Source: Phoronis australis
Taxonomy: Eukaryota; Phoronida; Phoronidae
NCBI GenBank assembly: GCA_002633005.1
Contig: NMRA01000028.1
Location: 149,398 to 211,201 of the forward strand
Reading direction: 5' to 3'
Length of the DNA: 61,804 bases
Positions 11,384-26,419 of this stretch are shown one piece after another. Under the pieces are notes generated by a model. That model worked only from the letters and a program-made list of their open reading frames with translations, did no database searches and was not told where the DNA came from. The translations under genes were made by a program, and so were the position numbers. The first letter of the stretch is position 1, and every line of letters starts with the position of its first letter.

Positions 11384-12391
11384 TGGGATATTAGTCAATA
11401 TGGCAGAGGTCTGCTGAAGTGTTTGGGGTAAGACGTTACAGCACTCGTCCGGTTGTACGCCCGGAAGTCATTTTCAGCACTGTTTTTGGAAAATAGGGTT
11501 TTGGTCCATGTTTTGGAAATGTGAGTGGAACTCTATTTTGATTCTTTAATACGGCCTGTTAGTGTTCTTAATGACCACATGATGGCGCCATGGACCGAAT
11601 GGAGTTTGTTCTTTGCTTCAACAGCAAAGAGTTACCCATGCTGATTTGTTTTATTCCAGTTGAAAGTTTGAGTTTTCGGTTCAGCCTAATTAATGCTGTG
11701 GGGCAATTTAAACACGGCGCATGTTTTAGAGTTTTTTTTTAAGAAGTAGGGATTGAACATTTACCCAAATGACTGATTTGAGTTAACATCCGAACACTTG
11801 CTTTTTTGTCAGCTATTTTACTTGTAAGTCCCAAATATGTTAGTTAGGGCTGGCAGAATAATTCAGCTTGGATTTTTAAAATTTGGGATGCACATTTCAA
11901 TGGACGTGGACATTTAACCGGTCCAAGTGAGGTACGTGTTTTGTGACATTCTACTGAACAGTTTGGATTTCTTACCAATATCACCTGATATGTAATGTTA
12001 CGTTAAGATATCACTAATAATTAGACACATCTTTGTTATGTAATCATCATAGGCTAGCTACAGATCATCTCCATATTAAAGTGGTTTTAAAGGCTTCAAA
12101 GCAAAATGTTTTTGCTTATTCTGTATTTATTTATGGTTTTGTTCTCTGATTTTCTTTATTGTATTTGTCATAATTTTAACAAGACTCCATGAATTTCAGC
12201 AACTTTATTAGTTTCTTTTGTGTAGCAAGATACATTGGCAGTGTTCTGGTGTACACAAAAGCAAGTTGGGTAATACAAACTTCATGAACACATTTGAAAG
12301 TGCATGTCCATGGCTGTGAGGCTTTTGTAATACAACTTTGTAATCAGTGTGCCGAACTGGAGACAAACGTCCATAGTGTTCTGTTATGATG

Positions 12392-12397
12392 AATAAA
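12392..12397 (+). terminator. Possible KLHL8 poly(A) signal
   Basis: AATAAA in GATGAATAAAGGAC, the first good hexamer after exon 7b on this strand that I found. Assignment is by position only. Confidence 0.4.
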
Positions 12398-12846
12398 GGA
12401 CTTGGTATAACAGTTCAAACGCGTTGCTGCATTATTTTTCAAACTCAAGGCCGGAATGAGCCACACTTGCTGGGGCAAATTGATTCAAATTTGTAATCAC
12501 AGCGAGCCAAATGGGGATGTGGAAAGCAGCTGCGCGATTTGAATAACTTGATATGAAAGTGAATGTTTTTGAAAGGATTTTCGTTAACTCCTTTGCACAA
12601 TAGAGGGCAATATCTGGATAGGTGTCGGGGTCGGACAATGATGTAGATGTATTAAGGGTGCTGTGATAAACAGAGTTACTGGTTGCTGTATGTTTACTTC
12701 AGCTGTACAGTATTTCAACTAATATTAATGTTACTTTTCCTTACATTGTGTTTTCTATATTTTCTGTATCAGTTAACCCGCCAGTGCTTGATGCAACAGA
12801 AATTTCGGTTTCACTGTACAGAAAGTTATTTCTGATAGCAACATTA

Positions 12847-12917
12847 AAATAATGATTATTATCTATCGGCAGCCTAGTTTTAAACGAGAGCCGGCCGATA
12901 AATAATAATCATTATTT
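12847..12917. repeat. Short hairpin-forming palindrome
   Basis: 24-bp arms (AAATAATGATTATTATC.. and its inverse) with a single mismatch around a 23-bp loop. It is probably a miniature fold-back element. Confidence 0.8.
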
Positions 12918-13442
12918 CAATATAATGCGACAGCTATGAACCTTTATTCCACAGACAGCAACATGTTTGGGTTATCGCGTTCTTTGTGAAAAGGAACGAA
13001 AAGAATCCAGTGTAGTACGAACATCCTGTCTACTGCTATTAGACTACACTGTGTTAAACTTGAATTACACTGCTCTACTGCCACAAAATGCACTTCTGGC
13101 TGATCACGTTTTTCATGGTGTACTCAAACCTAATCCTGCATTGCTGGTGTTGAGAAAGCTTTTTGTGGATTCGTTTTTCTGAGCGGTAAACCATTGCAGA
13201 TGGGTTGAAGTTTTGTCTCTGCTCTAATAATCTTTGAACGTTAACATTTGAGGAAAGAGTGCTGGTCTGCTGTTTGGAGGTGTGTAATAAGCTTTCTCAA
13301 CATTTGAGGACTGAGTTGCAGGGTTGGCTTCGTGTTTCCATGCCTGGAGACGTGTACAGATTTATCGTATGCACAACCAAGACAGTTTCACTATTTCCAT
13401 ATTATGGAGAGAATTATGCAACAGCCTTCTTCATATAACATT

Positions 13443-13448
13443 TTTATT
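13443..13448 (-). terminator. Possible KLF poly(A) signal
   Basis: TTTATT on the + strand, i.e. AATAAA on the KLF strand, about 3.3 kb past the KLF stop codon. It faces the KLHL8 signal across about 1 kb. Positional assignment only; shorter 3' UTRs are possible. Confidence 0.35.
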
Positions 13449-16400
13449 TCACAAAACAAATACAAGTAACAAACCAAACAAAAATGAATAGTTACAAAAA
13501 ACAGCAATTTTAGGTTTCCATTTGTTGTCCATGTTAAATATTGCAACACCAAACTGAAGGATAACGTATAATTATTTGAGTAGAAAGTGAGTGATTCAAT
13601 GAACCTGGTTTTTACTTCCTATCCAATATTAGATGTATTTTGTACCGTCAACAAGCACTTCTCACAATCTTATCACAAATTAGAAGCACTGGTAATATAA
13701 TTTACATAAAACCAATCACCAAATTCAGGTAAATGAATTTACAAACACACAGCACTGAGTCGAGCGAAGTTGCAAACTTCAAAGTCGAGTAAGTCAAGTT
13801 GAAAACAGTGACTGCTCCTGTTAAAAAAACAATGAAATACTCCACTTTGTCACCAGTGCCATCCCGTGTAATTAAGAACGCTAACTCCCCCTATTAGAAA
13901 ACAAAACAAAAAGGCTTCCACCACAAGACATGAACCAAAAATGTTTTACAAAGATGGTGCTGATGGTTTTAAAGGAGGTGAACATGTCTTGACAGCACTG
14001 CCAACTTCAAGGCATATTTTTGACAAAGGATGGCACCATCACCCAACTGATATCACGCAAGCAAAATAAAAGTAATAATATATTGTTTCAACAAACCTGA
14101 AGACTGTGATCAATGTTTCATGGCTGCAGAATAACTTAAAACCAAAGGTATGAACTAGCAAAATTGTTTTAGGATTTTAAAACACTGCTATTAGTCCATA
14201 AATTGAAGCAGAGCAATATACCCAATGAATAATGTCTATGTAGTTAATTTCTGCTCAAGTAAGCAGTCCTAAAAGTACACAAGGAAACAGTTTATACGAT
14301 TTAGGTGATTTACAAATGAAAACAATCTTACAGATTACTGAAGTTACCTGGCATCTACCCCAGTAATCATATCCCTGTGACATTCATTGTCAGCAATGAG
14401 TCCACACTGAACATGCAACTATCATTTAAGAACCAATGATGAAGACAGCATAAAGAACACCACAAAGTTCATGTGTGCCAAAGATATATCCAACAATCCC
14501 ACCCTGAAGTCACAGACGCAAACTACTTTCAAAAATATACACCAAGGATAATACAGAGTTAGGGATTGATACAGACATTTTGTGCCACCATAAATCGAAG
14601 ACTAGTTTTACGCATGCATGCATATTCCTGAGGAAATCTCAGAAAATGTCAGACTAACTCTCGACTACTTTTAACTTGAATTATCGGTTTTTCACCATTC
14701 AAGCTCTCATGTTGTCATCATGCAGCATGCAAAATGGCTCCTTGGGGGCCATGGTCATTGGACCTAAACTAGACAAAACAAGACAAAGATTACAGAAAAT
14801 AGAAATAAAGGAGGCATGCAGAGAAGGCTCAGAGCAAGCCATTGTCAACAAGAATGATGGCTCACAAATAAAAGCAAAAATAACAAAAATGTACATTGCA
14901 CCAAAAGCCAGTAGCAAAAGTGCTCTATTTCAAAGCATATTAATAACATGGATGGGATATTGCATAATTGCAAACTGTTAAGAGTTTCTAAACCAAAAAC
15001 CAATAGGTATACATATTAGCATAGTGGTAAGTATGCTCCCAAATTGATTGATGGACAGCAGCAAGGAATATAATAGTAAAGTTAAAATCAGGTTAACACA
15101 AAATAAATAAAATAGATAAAACTATGTGTATAATTGTTAACAGGAGAAGAAGTGGAGCATAGGACAGAATTACTCTTCAAAGCAAGTGTACAGGGCAGGG
15201 AACAAAAGCCAGTCATTTTACAGCAAGAAATTATTGAGACAAAACTCAAATCGTCATATACACCTATCTAAACACAAAAGCCTAAGATTTAAACAAGGCC
15301 TCTGTCAAGCAAATGTTTTGAAAATGCTCCCTCCAGTTTTTGTGTGATGACGCTGTTGTTAACCAGCTGTCAAAAAGTGGTACACTCACATTTTGTGGAC
15401 TGTAAAGTTAAATAGAAGACCATAATACAGATGTGGCAACCACAAACATTCAATGACTCATAGCACAACCACTGAGCAATGTGACTCATCACACTAGAAA
15501 TTCCTATATGCACTCTGATGACTACAGATTCTATGGATGGAACAAATTTTGAAAAACACAGAAAATGACCCTAGTGGCAATTTTGAAAGACATGTGATTT
15601 GCATAATTCCACTAACAATTATCAAGACTGATTGTCATGCTAAAAACAAGTCAAGCTTCAGACAGGCTACTTCCTTTCACCTAGCACAGAACACTCTTGT
15701 GTGAGCTTCTACGTTGCTTAAAGGCCTTTCATACCAGTGTCAACACCATGTTGATGTTTTTGGGAATGCTAGTCGGTATGAATAATTAACTTCAATCCTG
15801 GACTGAAGTTAGTAGTGCATTAAACAATGGATTAACAGCACAGAGTTAATTTAGATGTCATCGGAGTTATCGGCAGGTGTCGGTGCCAAAAATGCATGCT
15901 GTATTACTTTCATATTTATTGAATATCCACCATTCTACAACTGATGCTTCATTTCATTGATGGTCTGACCTATGATAAGAATTTTACTTTAAATTAAAAA
16001 ATACACCCGAAAATGTTTTTAGAGTGCTGCCTTGTGATAACTTCGATGACTCAACACATCAAACTGTGATAACGTCTGAAATCCTTCTGAAAAGTTCAAC
16101 AAACTTAACAGTTTACAATCACACTCCTCCACTACTGGAATTAACTTGGTACAAATGTGCCTTCAGACAATGAATGAATCATATCACTTGATGAAAACTG
16201 AAACTCCAGTCTATCAAAACTCCATTGCAACTCCTCTTACTTTTCTCATGAACTCGTCTTCAGTGGCAACATTGGATTTACCGCAAGGTTTAAAAATTTA
16301 ACACCAGATGGCACTGTCAATTTACACACTCAACTGAATACGTGTGTTGCATCTCCTGACCTCTAGCAATTACCGACAGGAGTGCAGTTAACCTTTTCCA

Positions 16401-16776
16401 TTGCAGGGGATTTGTGCAACTCCATAGTTTAATTCACCTTTTTGAAAGGAGTTGCAATGGCTGTTGCACTGGTTGTGGTGGGAAACCAACATTAGACACT
16501 GTCTCTGGGACATTTCAACAAACAATGAAGTCAAGCGGAGTGTTGGTCTTGCTCGAAGCCTACACAACCCCAACAATATGCACACACAAAATAGACAGCA
16601 CAGCTGTTCACATGGTCTCTGGTCCCAATCTATGCATAAAAAAGCCTAACACAGTAAGGTATAATCTAATACTGTAAGTGGTGATGAGCCGAATAGACAT
16701 TAACACCAACAGGTGGCGTTAGAAGCTTACTACTGTGACCAGTCACAGTGAGTGTAAGAAAGCCAACAGAAGGCAT
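13449..16776 (-). other. Probable KLF 3' UTR
   Basis: 3.3 kb downstream of the KLF stop, with no convincing coding sequence on either strand (for example, the 14676-14981 ORF is low-complexity chance). Around 15715-15870 a stretch resembles interspersed repeats seen near 20450-21020 and 45000-45380 (the motif GAAGTTA recurs with GTTATCG). Confidence 0.45.
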
Positions 16777-18738
<1,962 letters not shown>

Positions 18739-18929
18739 CTGTGTGTGTTCTTCGATGTGCCTTGAGGTGTGAACTCTTTGTATACACCTTGCTACAGCCA
18801 TCAAAGTCACACCTATGCACCCGTCGTTTCTTGCTCCCACTAGACTCAGAGCCGGAGTCTTCGTCGATGTCTGGTTTCCTTCGTCGCCACTGTGGTCTAG
18901 TGGGAAAATTACCTGTAGTTTGTAAATGC
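18739..18929 (-). CDS. KLF coding exon 4 (zinc finger 1)
   Basis: A 191-nt exon reading [20 protein letters not shown], then an acidic/Ser stretch ([15 protein letters not shown]) and finger 1, [20 protein letters not shown], ending THTG at donor G|GTGAGT. The [13 protein letters not shown] lead-in is closest to KLF3/8/12. Acceptor ACATTTCAG|GC gives perfect phase with exon 3 (CT|G = Leu). A second AG 17 bases downstream would be out of phase. Confidence 0.95.
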
Positions 18930-19379
18930 CTGAAATGTCCAAAGGAGAAAACTATGCACACGTTACAAGAATATTCATACATATGCAAGTATATCTGACT
19001 TCAGCAAAGTTATTTAAAACTAAGAGACACATGTACAAAAAAATCTGTTTTTAGATCACCATGACAAGATATGCACATGATAAAACACAACACTACATTC
19101 AAAATATCCACACTATATTCAAGCTGTTCGAAAAAAGCAATTACTTAAAAATCGCATTCTATTGTCAAAACACTAGCAAAAAACGGGTGAGTTATTTCAG
19201 AGCTTGTTGACTTTAGGCAATATCCATCAGGTCAACAACCTTGATAACATGTAAACTGGATGTAATAAGGTCACATGGCTGAAAATGAATTGTTATGTTT
19301 TAAAACATTTTTAGAGACCACTAGATTTCCCAAGATAACATCCCTAGAGGCCCAACAGAGAAATTTTATACCAACTTAC
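18930..19379 (-). other. KLF intron 3
   Basis: 450 bp. Donor GTAAGT, acceptor TTTCAG. Nothing notable seen. Confidence 0.8.
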
Positions 19380-19497
19380 AGTGCGGAGTTATGATCAAAT
19401 TCTTTAATTTTTCGAAGAGGTAAAAACTTGTTGATAGCAGGTGCTACACAGAAGGTGGGATCCAGTGATTTGTCGATCGGCAGTCGAATGGCAACAT
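19380..19497 (-). CDS. KLF coding exon 3 (linker)
   Basis: A 118-nt exon reading VAIRLPIDKSLDPTFCVAPA then INKFLPLRKIKEFDHNSAL. It is recognised only by position: AG acceptor (TGTTTTCAG), GTAAGT donor, an uninterrupted frame and phases that fit both neighbours (1 in, 2 out). No known domain. It takes the place of the long Ser/Pro-rich middle region of vertebrate KLF3/8/12, so this protein is unusually short. Confidence 0.85.
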
Positions 19498-19922
19498 CTG
19501 AAAACATGAAAAAAACACCTAATATTATGTAACAATATCAAATTTACATTTCATACAACTTCCAGAACCAGACACACTCACTTTGTATTACAGTATTCGA
19601 CTGGGTTGGTGGCAATGTCAGAGCTTAACATCCATGATATTCCTTAACTTTCTCCATCTTTAAATGCCCAAATTACATCATCTAGATTGCCTTGAGTAAC
19701 CATGTCTGGGAATGCCCACCTAAGGATAAATCCAACTCACCAAAGTGCATGTGAGTCACTTAGCTAGAAGTAGTGACAACCAAACTTGAGTAGTAGTGGT
19801 AATAGCTTCACTTGCAGACTAAGTGGATGACATGAACACAGCTGTCTTTGGTGAGCACACATCCACAAAACAAAATTAATTTTAAACCACCCTCTGCCTG
19901 GTCACTATCATCGGTTATTGCA

Positions 19923-20427
19923 CTAGGCTCGCGCTAGATGCTCGCCAACTTGCCAATGGCGAATTCTTAGCGGCGCCAACTTGACAAATGTTTTCACAAC
20001 TTGACAATAAAAATTAATATCAGGAAACCTACTCGCCTGAATACTCATAATCAGCTTGAATCAAGTGGTGCCTTACTACTTAATGGCTTTTATACTCACT
20101 ATTCTGCACGATTTAGCTTTACTTTGCAAGCCAACAAGTTATGTTAATGCTTTTGGACCTAAATGTCTTGTTCATCAAAATGCCCACGTGGCTGGCGTAC
20201 TTCCGCCGTAACCAATTTTTTAGGTCAACATCAATGAAACGTGTAACCCGGAGATATAGGGGAGAAGCCCCTGCCCAATTTGTTTTAGGTCAACATCAAT
20301 GAAATGCCTATGTGGATAACCCAGGAAAAGGGAAAAGTATTTAGCTAATAATTTTTGAAAATGGCTGAAGGTTTTCAGATGTTTTAGCCATTTTGGCTAG
20401 TACTTTAAAAGTCTAGCACGAGCCTAG
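19923..20427. mobile_element. 505-bp DNA element with CTAGGCTCG ends
   Basis: Starts CTAGGCTCGCGCTAGA and ends TCTAGCACGAGCCTAG, inverted repeats of 16 bp with one mismatch. No ORF and no clear target duplication. A MITE-sized non-autonomous transposon. Confidence 0.7.
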
Positions 20428-20460
20428 ATCTTGAGCAGTAAATTCTATCTAACCTAGCAC

Positions 20461-21016
20461 TGTAAAAGCGCTTTCCCTTAATGTTAACTGTGGTTAATCG
20501 CGAAGTTAAGTGTTAGTGTTCTCATCAGCTTCAGAGTTATAGTTCAGAAAAGTTATCGCAAGGCCGCATTAATAAGACCATTGATCATGTCGCCTGGATG
20601 TTTTTGACAGTGCTAAACGATAAAAATTGCAAGGATCTTTCCCTCTCCCTAGATGGAAACTAGAATGTCAACTTCACAAGGCAGTCAACGTTTGCTACGT
20701 AGGGATGATGACTACGAATTGAACATTTTAAAAAATTGACTCTTGAGCAGGCCAACAGCTGAACCAAAGAAAGGCAGTATGGTTTGGCGGGAACTCATTT
20801 TGCATACACTACATGGTTGGCGATTTTAATGTAAAGAATCTGGCAAATACGTGGATAAATTGAAACAGAATGCTTATATCGCCAAAATATTAATTAATTA
20901 CAACAAAATGTTAGCAAATAGAAACCAGTTACTGCGCTGTTAACTTGGACTGAAGACCGAAGTTAAGTGTTCCCATTAACTGAACAGAGCCAGTGGGAAA
21001 GGCGTTTTAGAATACA
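20461..21016. mobile_element. Diverged ~550-bp inverted-repeat element
   Basis: Left TAAAAGCGCTTTCCC and right GGGAAAGGCGTTTTA form imperfect inverted ends. Internal AAGTTAAGTGTT occurs in both halves in opposite arrangement (CGAAGTTAAGTGTT near 20499 and 20958). Boundaries are approximate. Confidence 0.5.
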
Positions 21017-22149
21017 CAGCTTTGTAGTTAACTCACATTGAAAGACAGACAGGCAGTCCAAAATCTTTCAATATTCCACAAGACAGATATAAGGTACTTC
21101 CAGGCCCCATTACCCTCAGTTACCACTATCACTGACATACTATTCTTTGTTTGCAGTAAATTGGCTGCCAATAGCAACTCAAGATCCTGGTGCCTTTTCT
21201 TTCTAATGAACCATAACTGTGTGCTAGGGTGATAACAGAATTAACTCACCCTCTCACTGTATTCCAATGTGATTCTCAATAACAGAACCACTGAGTGAGA
21301 AATGCAAGAGAGACTCTAGTGAGAATTTGAAGTTCTGAGTGAGAAGGTCGTGGAAAAAAATAGAGGGAATTCAGTCAGTTTTTTACTTTTGTGAGTGAGA
21401 ATCCAGTGACAATGTCAGACTATGAAAATTTCTGAATGAGAATTAAGTGAGAAATTGGACTTGAAAAAAAGAGAGTGAGAAATCAGTGAGAATTTAGGAT
21501 AAACAAACATGCTCATTGCGTAGTCATGCTGGAAGATGAATTTTCACTGAGTGAGAATGCTACAAAATCAGTTAGATTCTCACAACATTCTCACTGGAAT
21601 ATCATTGTATTCCCCTTACAATGAGATTTGTTCTCACTAATTTGATTGGCATCTTAATAATTAGCAAGATTCTTATTGGAATCCAGTGAGATTACCACTT
21701 TCTTTCAGGATAATTTTCTATAGCTTTTTCATAAGGGTGAGCCAGAGAACTTGTACTGGGAACAACAACGCACCCCACCATCTTAACGTTTTTAAGATGA
21801 CCTCAAAAGGCTATTATCACAGTTGCGGACATCACACAGACTAAGCAGAAGTCAATCCTGGATTGTAGGACTATTGCCCACAGAAGTCACCACAGTCACA
21901 AACTGACTACCAGTAATCCAAGCTGGCACAAATGAACTAAAGGTGTTTTTTAATACGCTGAGCTTGTGAGCAATCTCAATGGTTGGAGGTGGATTCTTTA
22001 CCAGTATGAAACTTCTCAAATCACAATATAAGGATATTTAACCGTATCATACTCCTAAATGCATAGACACTTCTTACACCCAGTTTATTAATTGCTAACA
22101 GAAAAAAATCTTTTCAAATCAGTGATAGGGCAAAAATTCTCAAGCTTGG

Positions 22150-22510
22150 GACAGTCTCCGAAACTTAGAACATTGAAATTCAAGCCGAAATATTTTTCAT
22201 TCTAATGATTGGGATGTGAGCAATTTTGGCGCTCACTATTCTCAAATATTGGACATAGTGTTTTAATCAATGGAATCTGAAAACAGACAGGACAGTTCAT
22301 AAAATTGAAGAAAATAAGCTGCCGATACAACATTTTCATACGCCCACATAGTTTTTAACATCTAGGTGAATGCTCTATGTCATTGATCATCATTGTTGAA
22401 TCTGGGACAGCCACTACTGCTTATTTCTAAAATCTCTAGCCTTGGGCAAAGTAATTTATTATTCACTGTTCCAAACTGGAGAATTTTCCCCATAATAATA
22501 CCGTGTTAGT
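22150..22510. mobile_element. MITE-like repeat, copy 1
   Basis: Shares many segments with 45875-46215: AACATTTTCAT, GAGGTGAATG/TAGGTGAATG, GGACAGCCA, and the end CCAAACTGGAGAATTTTC. The left end is degraded. Confidence 0.55.
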
Positions 22511-23931
22511 TATAGTGACTAAAATTGTATCACAACCATTTTGAGTTATGAAGTGGGATGGGAAATTGTGTTCTCCATCACAATAATTTCTCTCCTTTTT
22601 GTGCACTCAGGTTAATGAGCATATCCTAAATTATCAGATTAAACTGAGCTTTACATGTCTTATAACCCAAGCACCATTAACAGTATTGCCATTGTTAAAG
22701 GAATATTTTACCATACAGGTCTATATGTCCTTAAGTCCTGTAAAAACCAATTATATTTGTGTATAACTCATGATAAGCAGCTCATGAGTTACGCTGTGCT
22801 TAGACAAACACTTATGAACACTTATAAACTAGCGTGTGTTGCCCAAGCAGACAAACTATATGTGAGTCACCAAAATTTTAGCTAGGTAGGTCACAGTGCA
22901 CAAAAGCATGAAAGATCAGTAAATCTTAAGTTTCAAAACTACATATGAGTCAACATAAATTATTGATGATATTTCAACACACACAGCCAAACATTAAAGA
23001 AAACAAACCCCTAATGTTCTTTGAGTAGAAGTTAGACTGAACTTATGTATTAAGATGACAAAACTTTAAACTGACAAAACTTGAAAACGCTTGAAGTAGA
23101 CTGTCCACAAAATCATTTTGACATTATGAAAACAATAATGGTATAGACAATAAGTTCGGTAACAGAAAGTAGGTCCCATAAAATTGGTAAGTTAAAATTT
23201 CTGCAAATGGTCCTTAGAAATAACTCAGACTGGGTTTGAAATCAACATCCCAAAGTGCCTCCAACTTAATCCTCAAAAACACACCAACGTTTGTTTGTCT
23301 TGCTTCAGGGGTATGACCTAACCTGACGCCAGCTCTCAAGCCACTGACTTGGCCATTGACCTCATTTTGAGACACTTCCAATAAAAAAGAGCACAACAAA
23401 TTACTGCCCTTACCCCCCTCTGAGATTTAATAGCAGGTACTTGTCAGTTGGTTACTTGTTAAGCAGCTGGGGAGTGGCATTTGAAGGCATAACTGACAAG
23501 TGACATTATTTCTTGCCAGCAGAAGACCTGTCAATCAAGTGCACAGGAACAGACCAGCTGAGACCAGTGACCTGCAGCCAGGGGCAATAACCCCTGACTA
23601 AAGAAGCTCAGGGACTGACCTAAATTAAACAGCATTGTGCCCCCTTGTAATGACTGGGGGCACCAGCAGGGCAGCTACCAGCATATTGGACAGCACAGCC
23701 CTCTACTACAGCCACTTGGGCCAACAGTTTTATAGGAGTCCTTCAAAAACTTCTGAACTGGAAGAAGATATAGTGTGTCCATGTCCCCACATAGCGCGTT
23801 TAATTCACAATATTAACATGATTAAGTAACTAATTGCGTTGTTCTAAATCAGAGCACTGATATCTTGTAAATAATAATTATTAGTCTTATGCTTTCTACT
23901 ATGTCTGTTTGCATTGCTGTAATTGGCCAGT

Positions 23932-24002
23932 GGTCCCAATAGCTCAGTGGACTAGAGTGTCTGCACGATTAGCAGAAAGTGCTGGCTTGAAAACTGGATC
24001 AG
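23932..24002 (+). repeat. tRNA-like relic (probable SINE head)
   Basis: Reads GGTCCCAATAGCTCAGTGGA, with an internal-promoter A-box match (TAGCTCAGTGG), and GGCTTGAAAACTGGATC at the B-box position. Pairing is too poor for a functional tRNA, so a tRNA-derived SINE fragment is likelier. Confidence 0.45.
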
Positions 24003-25886
24003 AGCAGAGATCTTTTGAGAATTGAATATAGAACAGGTGATGTAAGCAACAGATGGCATGCATAAGATTAATAATTACTATTCATACCATTTAGAACCAT
24101 TTCTAGAATAAGAAGCACAAGTATTAAATTCACTATATCATTTACATTCCACGTAAGAGTGAAATTTCATTTACATGAAAATATGTTGCAGATGGTATTA
24201 AGCATGAAATACAATATTGTATTATAGTTAGTTATTTTGTCATATTTCCATTAATTTCAGTTTCTATGTTCACAGATGATATAAATGATTTCTTAAGTGA
24301 TTGAGCTCTATTGAGGATGATAAGTTTTCCTTTGACTTCAGGGGTCCTGGTGTATTTTCTCTAAACCATTTTACAGGGGGCTGGGGCTGAACCATGCCAG
24401 ATAGCCCTGGACCACATGCAGTCTACATTACTCCACTTTCAAATTAATGATTTTGAAATCTTTCAACATATTCTTGTTTTACAATAATTGCAAAGTGGAT
24501 TTTGGTGCGGTAGAGACAAGTGTTAATTTCTTCTGACCATCCAATTTTTCAGAAATACTCATCAACATGGTAATATTGTATTGCAGTGTGATATGCAGAC
24601 AAAAACTTTTATAACTGGTTGTCTTCTTGTCCTTGGTATCTTAAAAATGTTGACTGAAATTTTTCTTCCATTTATTTGGGAGGTAATTCCTGATTTTGTA
24701 ATGGTCTTAACGATTGAATACATATTGAGTTGTTCTCACCTCATTGGTGAAAACAATGTTTGACATTCTGTGAGTTCTTGAGGCAAAGACTTTCTGATAA
24801 AAATACTTTTGTGCTCACTGCACTTAAGAGGTACCAATACGAAATGCAGATCTGAAAGATGAGATCTAACAGAATACAAGTAATTCAATTTCATTTTTCC
24901 AATTTTAGCTCATGCAATTTTAACACATTTCTGCCACAAGATGGCTCATCACCATTATCGGCAATATTGCCTGAGTGATTTAGGGTCAGCTTCACCAATG
25001 GGATAGGCCTAAAAGGGAGGGATGGAGTCCAGTCCTAAGTGTATGGACCTAATGGAGCTTGGAGGGTTGGTTACAAATTGAAGAAATTCATCCATGGTTG
25101 TAACAACCCAACAATTGGTTTTAGCAGCACAGCCAAGACTATTTGATTCCCTTACCGGCCCTGTTATTAGGTCGGCCCTGTTATTAGGTCGCTCACAGCA
25201 GTCCCACTGGTGCTGTCTCATGTTGTTTACTAGACTGCCACTTGCTGATCAATGAGTAGATTAAATCTGCTCCTAAGAGTTCGTCAAATCCTTGAAAACA
25301 TTTGTTCCTAATGTTGCAAATGTTTTTAAACATCCTCGTCAGTGAGGTTTGCTTTAATCAAGGCAAAAGCAGCCAATACTATTGTGCAAAACGGTATGTG
25401 TTGGTACACAGCTGATAGCAAAGGCATTCAGCAAATAGACTTGCTTTGTAACAGCTTTTTCAACAACCGTGACCACAGGGCAAAACTCCGTCCAGGAGTC
25501 ACGACTTGCGGACGACCTGTATGCAGCGCTAATACGTGGATTAGTTTCTGAAGTATCCTGTTAGAACAATCCGAGATTCATTTTTATTATGGTAATTGGT
25601 TTAAATCAAGTCATCCTGTTTGATACAATGCAGGTATATTGTAATAAACCAAATTACTGACTTTTTTGATTTGGTGAAGGGGCACAAATCACCCGATACT
25701 TGCCCCTTTGTCACCAACCAAAGGTGAACAACTGGCGTGGGTGTGACATATGACAACTGTTTATAAGCCAGTAAAGCAGGGGAAAGCATACGTACATTAA
25801 ATTTAAAAGATTTTCTTTTAGCTGGACTGTAACCGACACAGTAGTGTAAGAAGTATCAGCGGATGTCAGGTCTGCTGGTTTTATAT

Positions 25887-26195
25887 CCTGGTACAAGAAT
25901 TATGTTGAGACAACCACAAGATGGTACAAGGTTCATATGGAGACGACCACAAGATGGTACAAGGTCCATATTAAGATGACCACATTTAGATGGTTCAAGA
26001 TTTATGTTGAGACAACCACAAGATGATACATGGTTCATGTTGAGACCACCTCAAGATGGTACAAAGTTCGTGATGAGACGACCACATTTAAATGGTACAA
26101 GGTTCATGTTGAGACGACGATCACAAAATGGTACAAGGTTCATGATGAGACAACCACAAGATGGCACATTAGGCTCATGTTGAGTAGACCACAAA
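25887..26195. repeat. 33-bp minisatellite, about 9 units
   Basis: Diverged direct repeats built on GAGACGACCACAAGATGGT followed by ACAAGGTTCATGTT. Unit length is 33-36 bp. The minus strand stays open for several units (11-residue repeats like VPSCGRLHMNL), but there is no gene context. Confidence 0.85.
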
Positions 26196-26419
26196 ATTAA
26201 TTGGACAACCATAGCAAGTGAATTTCCCAAAAATCACCAACTTTTTACTAGAGTCAGTGGTTCCTAACTTTATTTTTTACATTCAGTCATGCACAACTGG
26301 CTGGTCAACTTGACTGACCATATTTACTACATAACAGAGAATAAGAGAAAAATATGGAAAGTCAAAGTGGAAAAAATCCAAGACACATATTTTCTATTCA
26401 AAAATCTCAGAAGGACCAA

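Larger units (their letters stand above)
10588..13442. other. KLHL8 3' UTR and convergent intergenic region
   Basis: Contains hAT-like MITE copy 2 (10890-11383), an AATAAA at 12392 and a palindromic hairpin at 12847-12917. The KLHL8 3' UTR would be about 1.8 kb if the 12392 signal is used, and would then include the MITE. No other gene is evident. Confidence 0.6.

Noticed and set aside
18741-18998. 85-codon + ORF opposite KLF finger 1
   Set aside because: Antisense shadow of the zinc-finger exon.
23932-24002. Functional tRNA gene
   Set aside because: The A box is good but the B box and stem pairing are poor; a SINE relic fits better.
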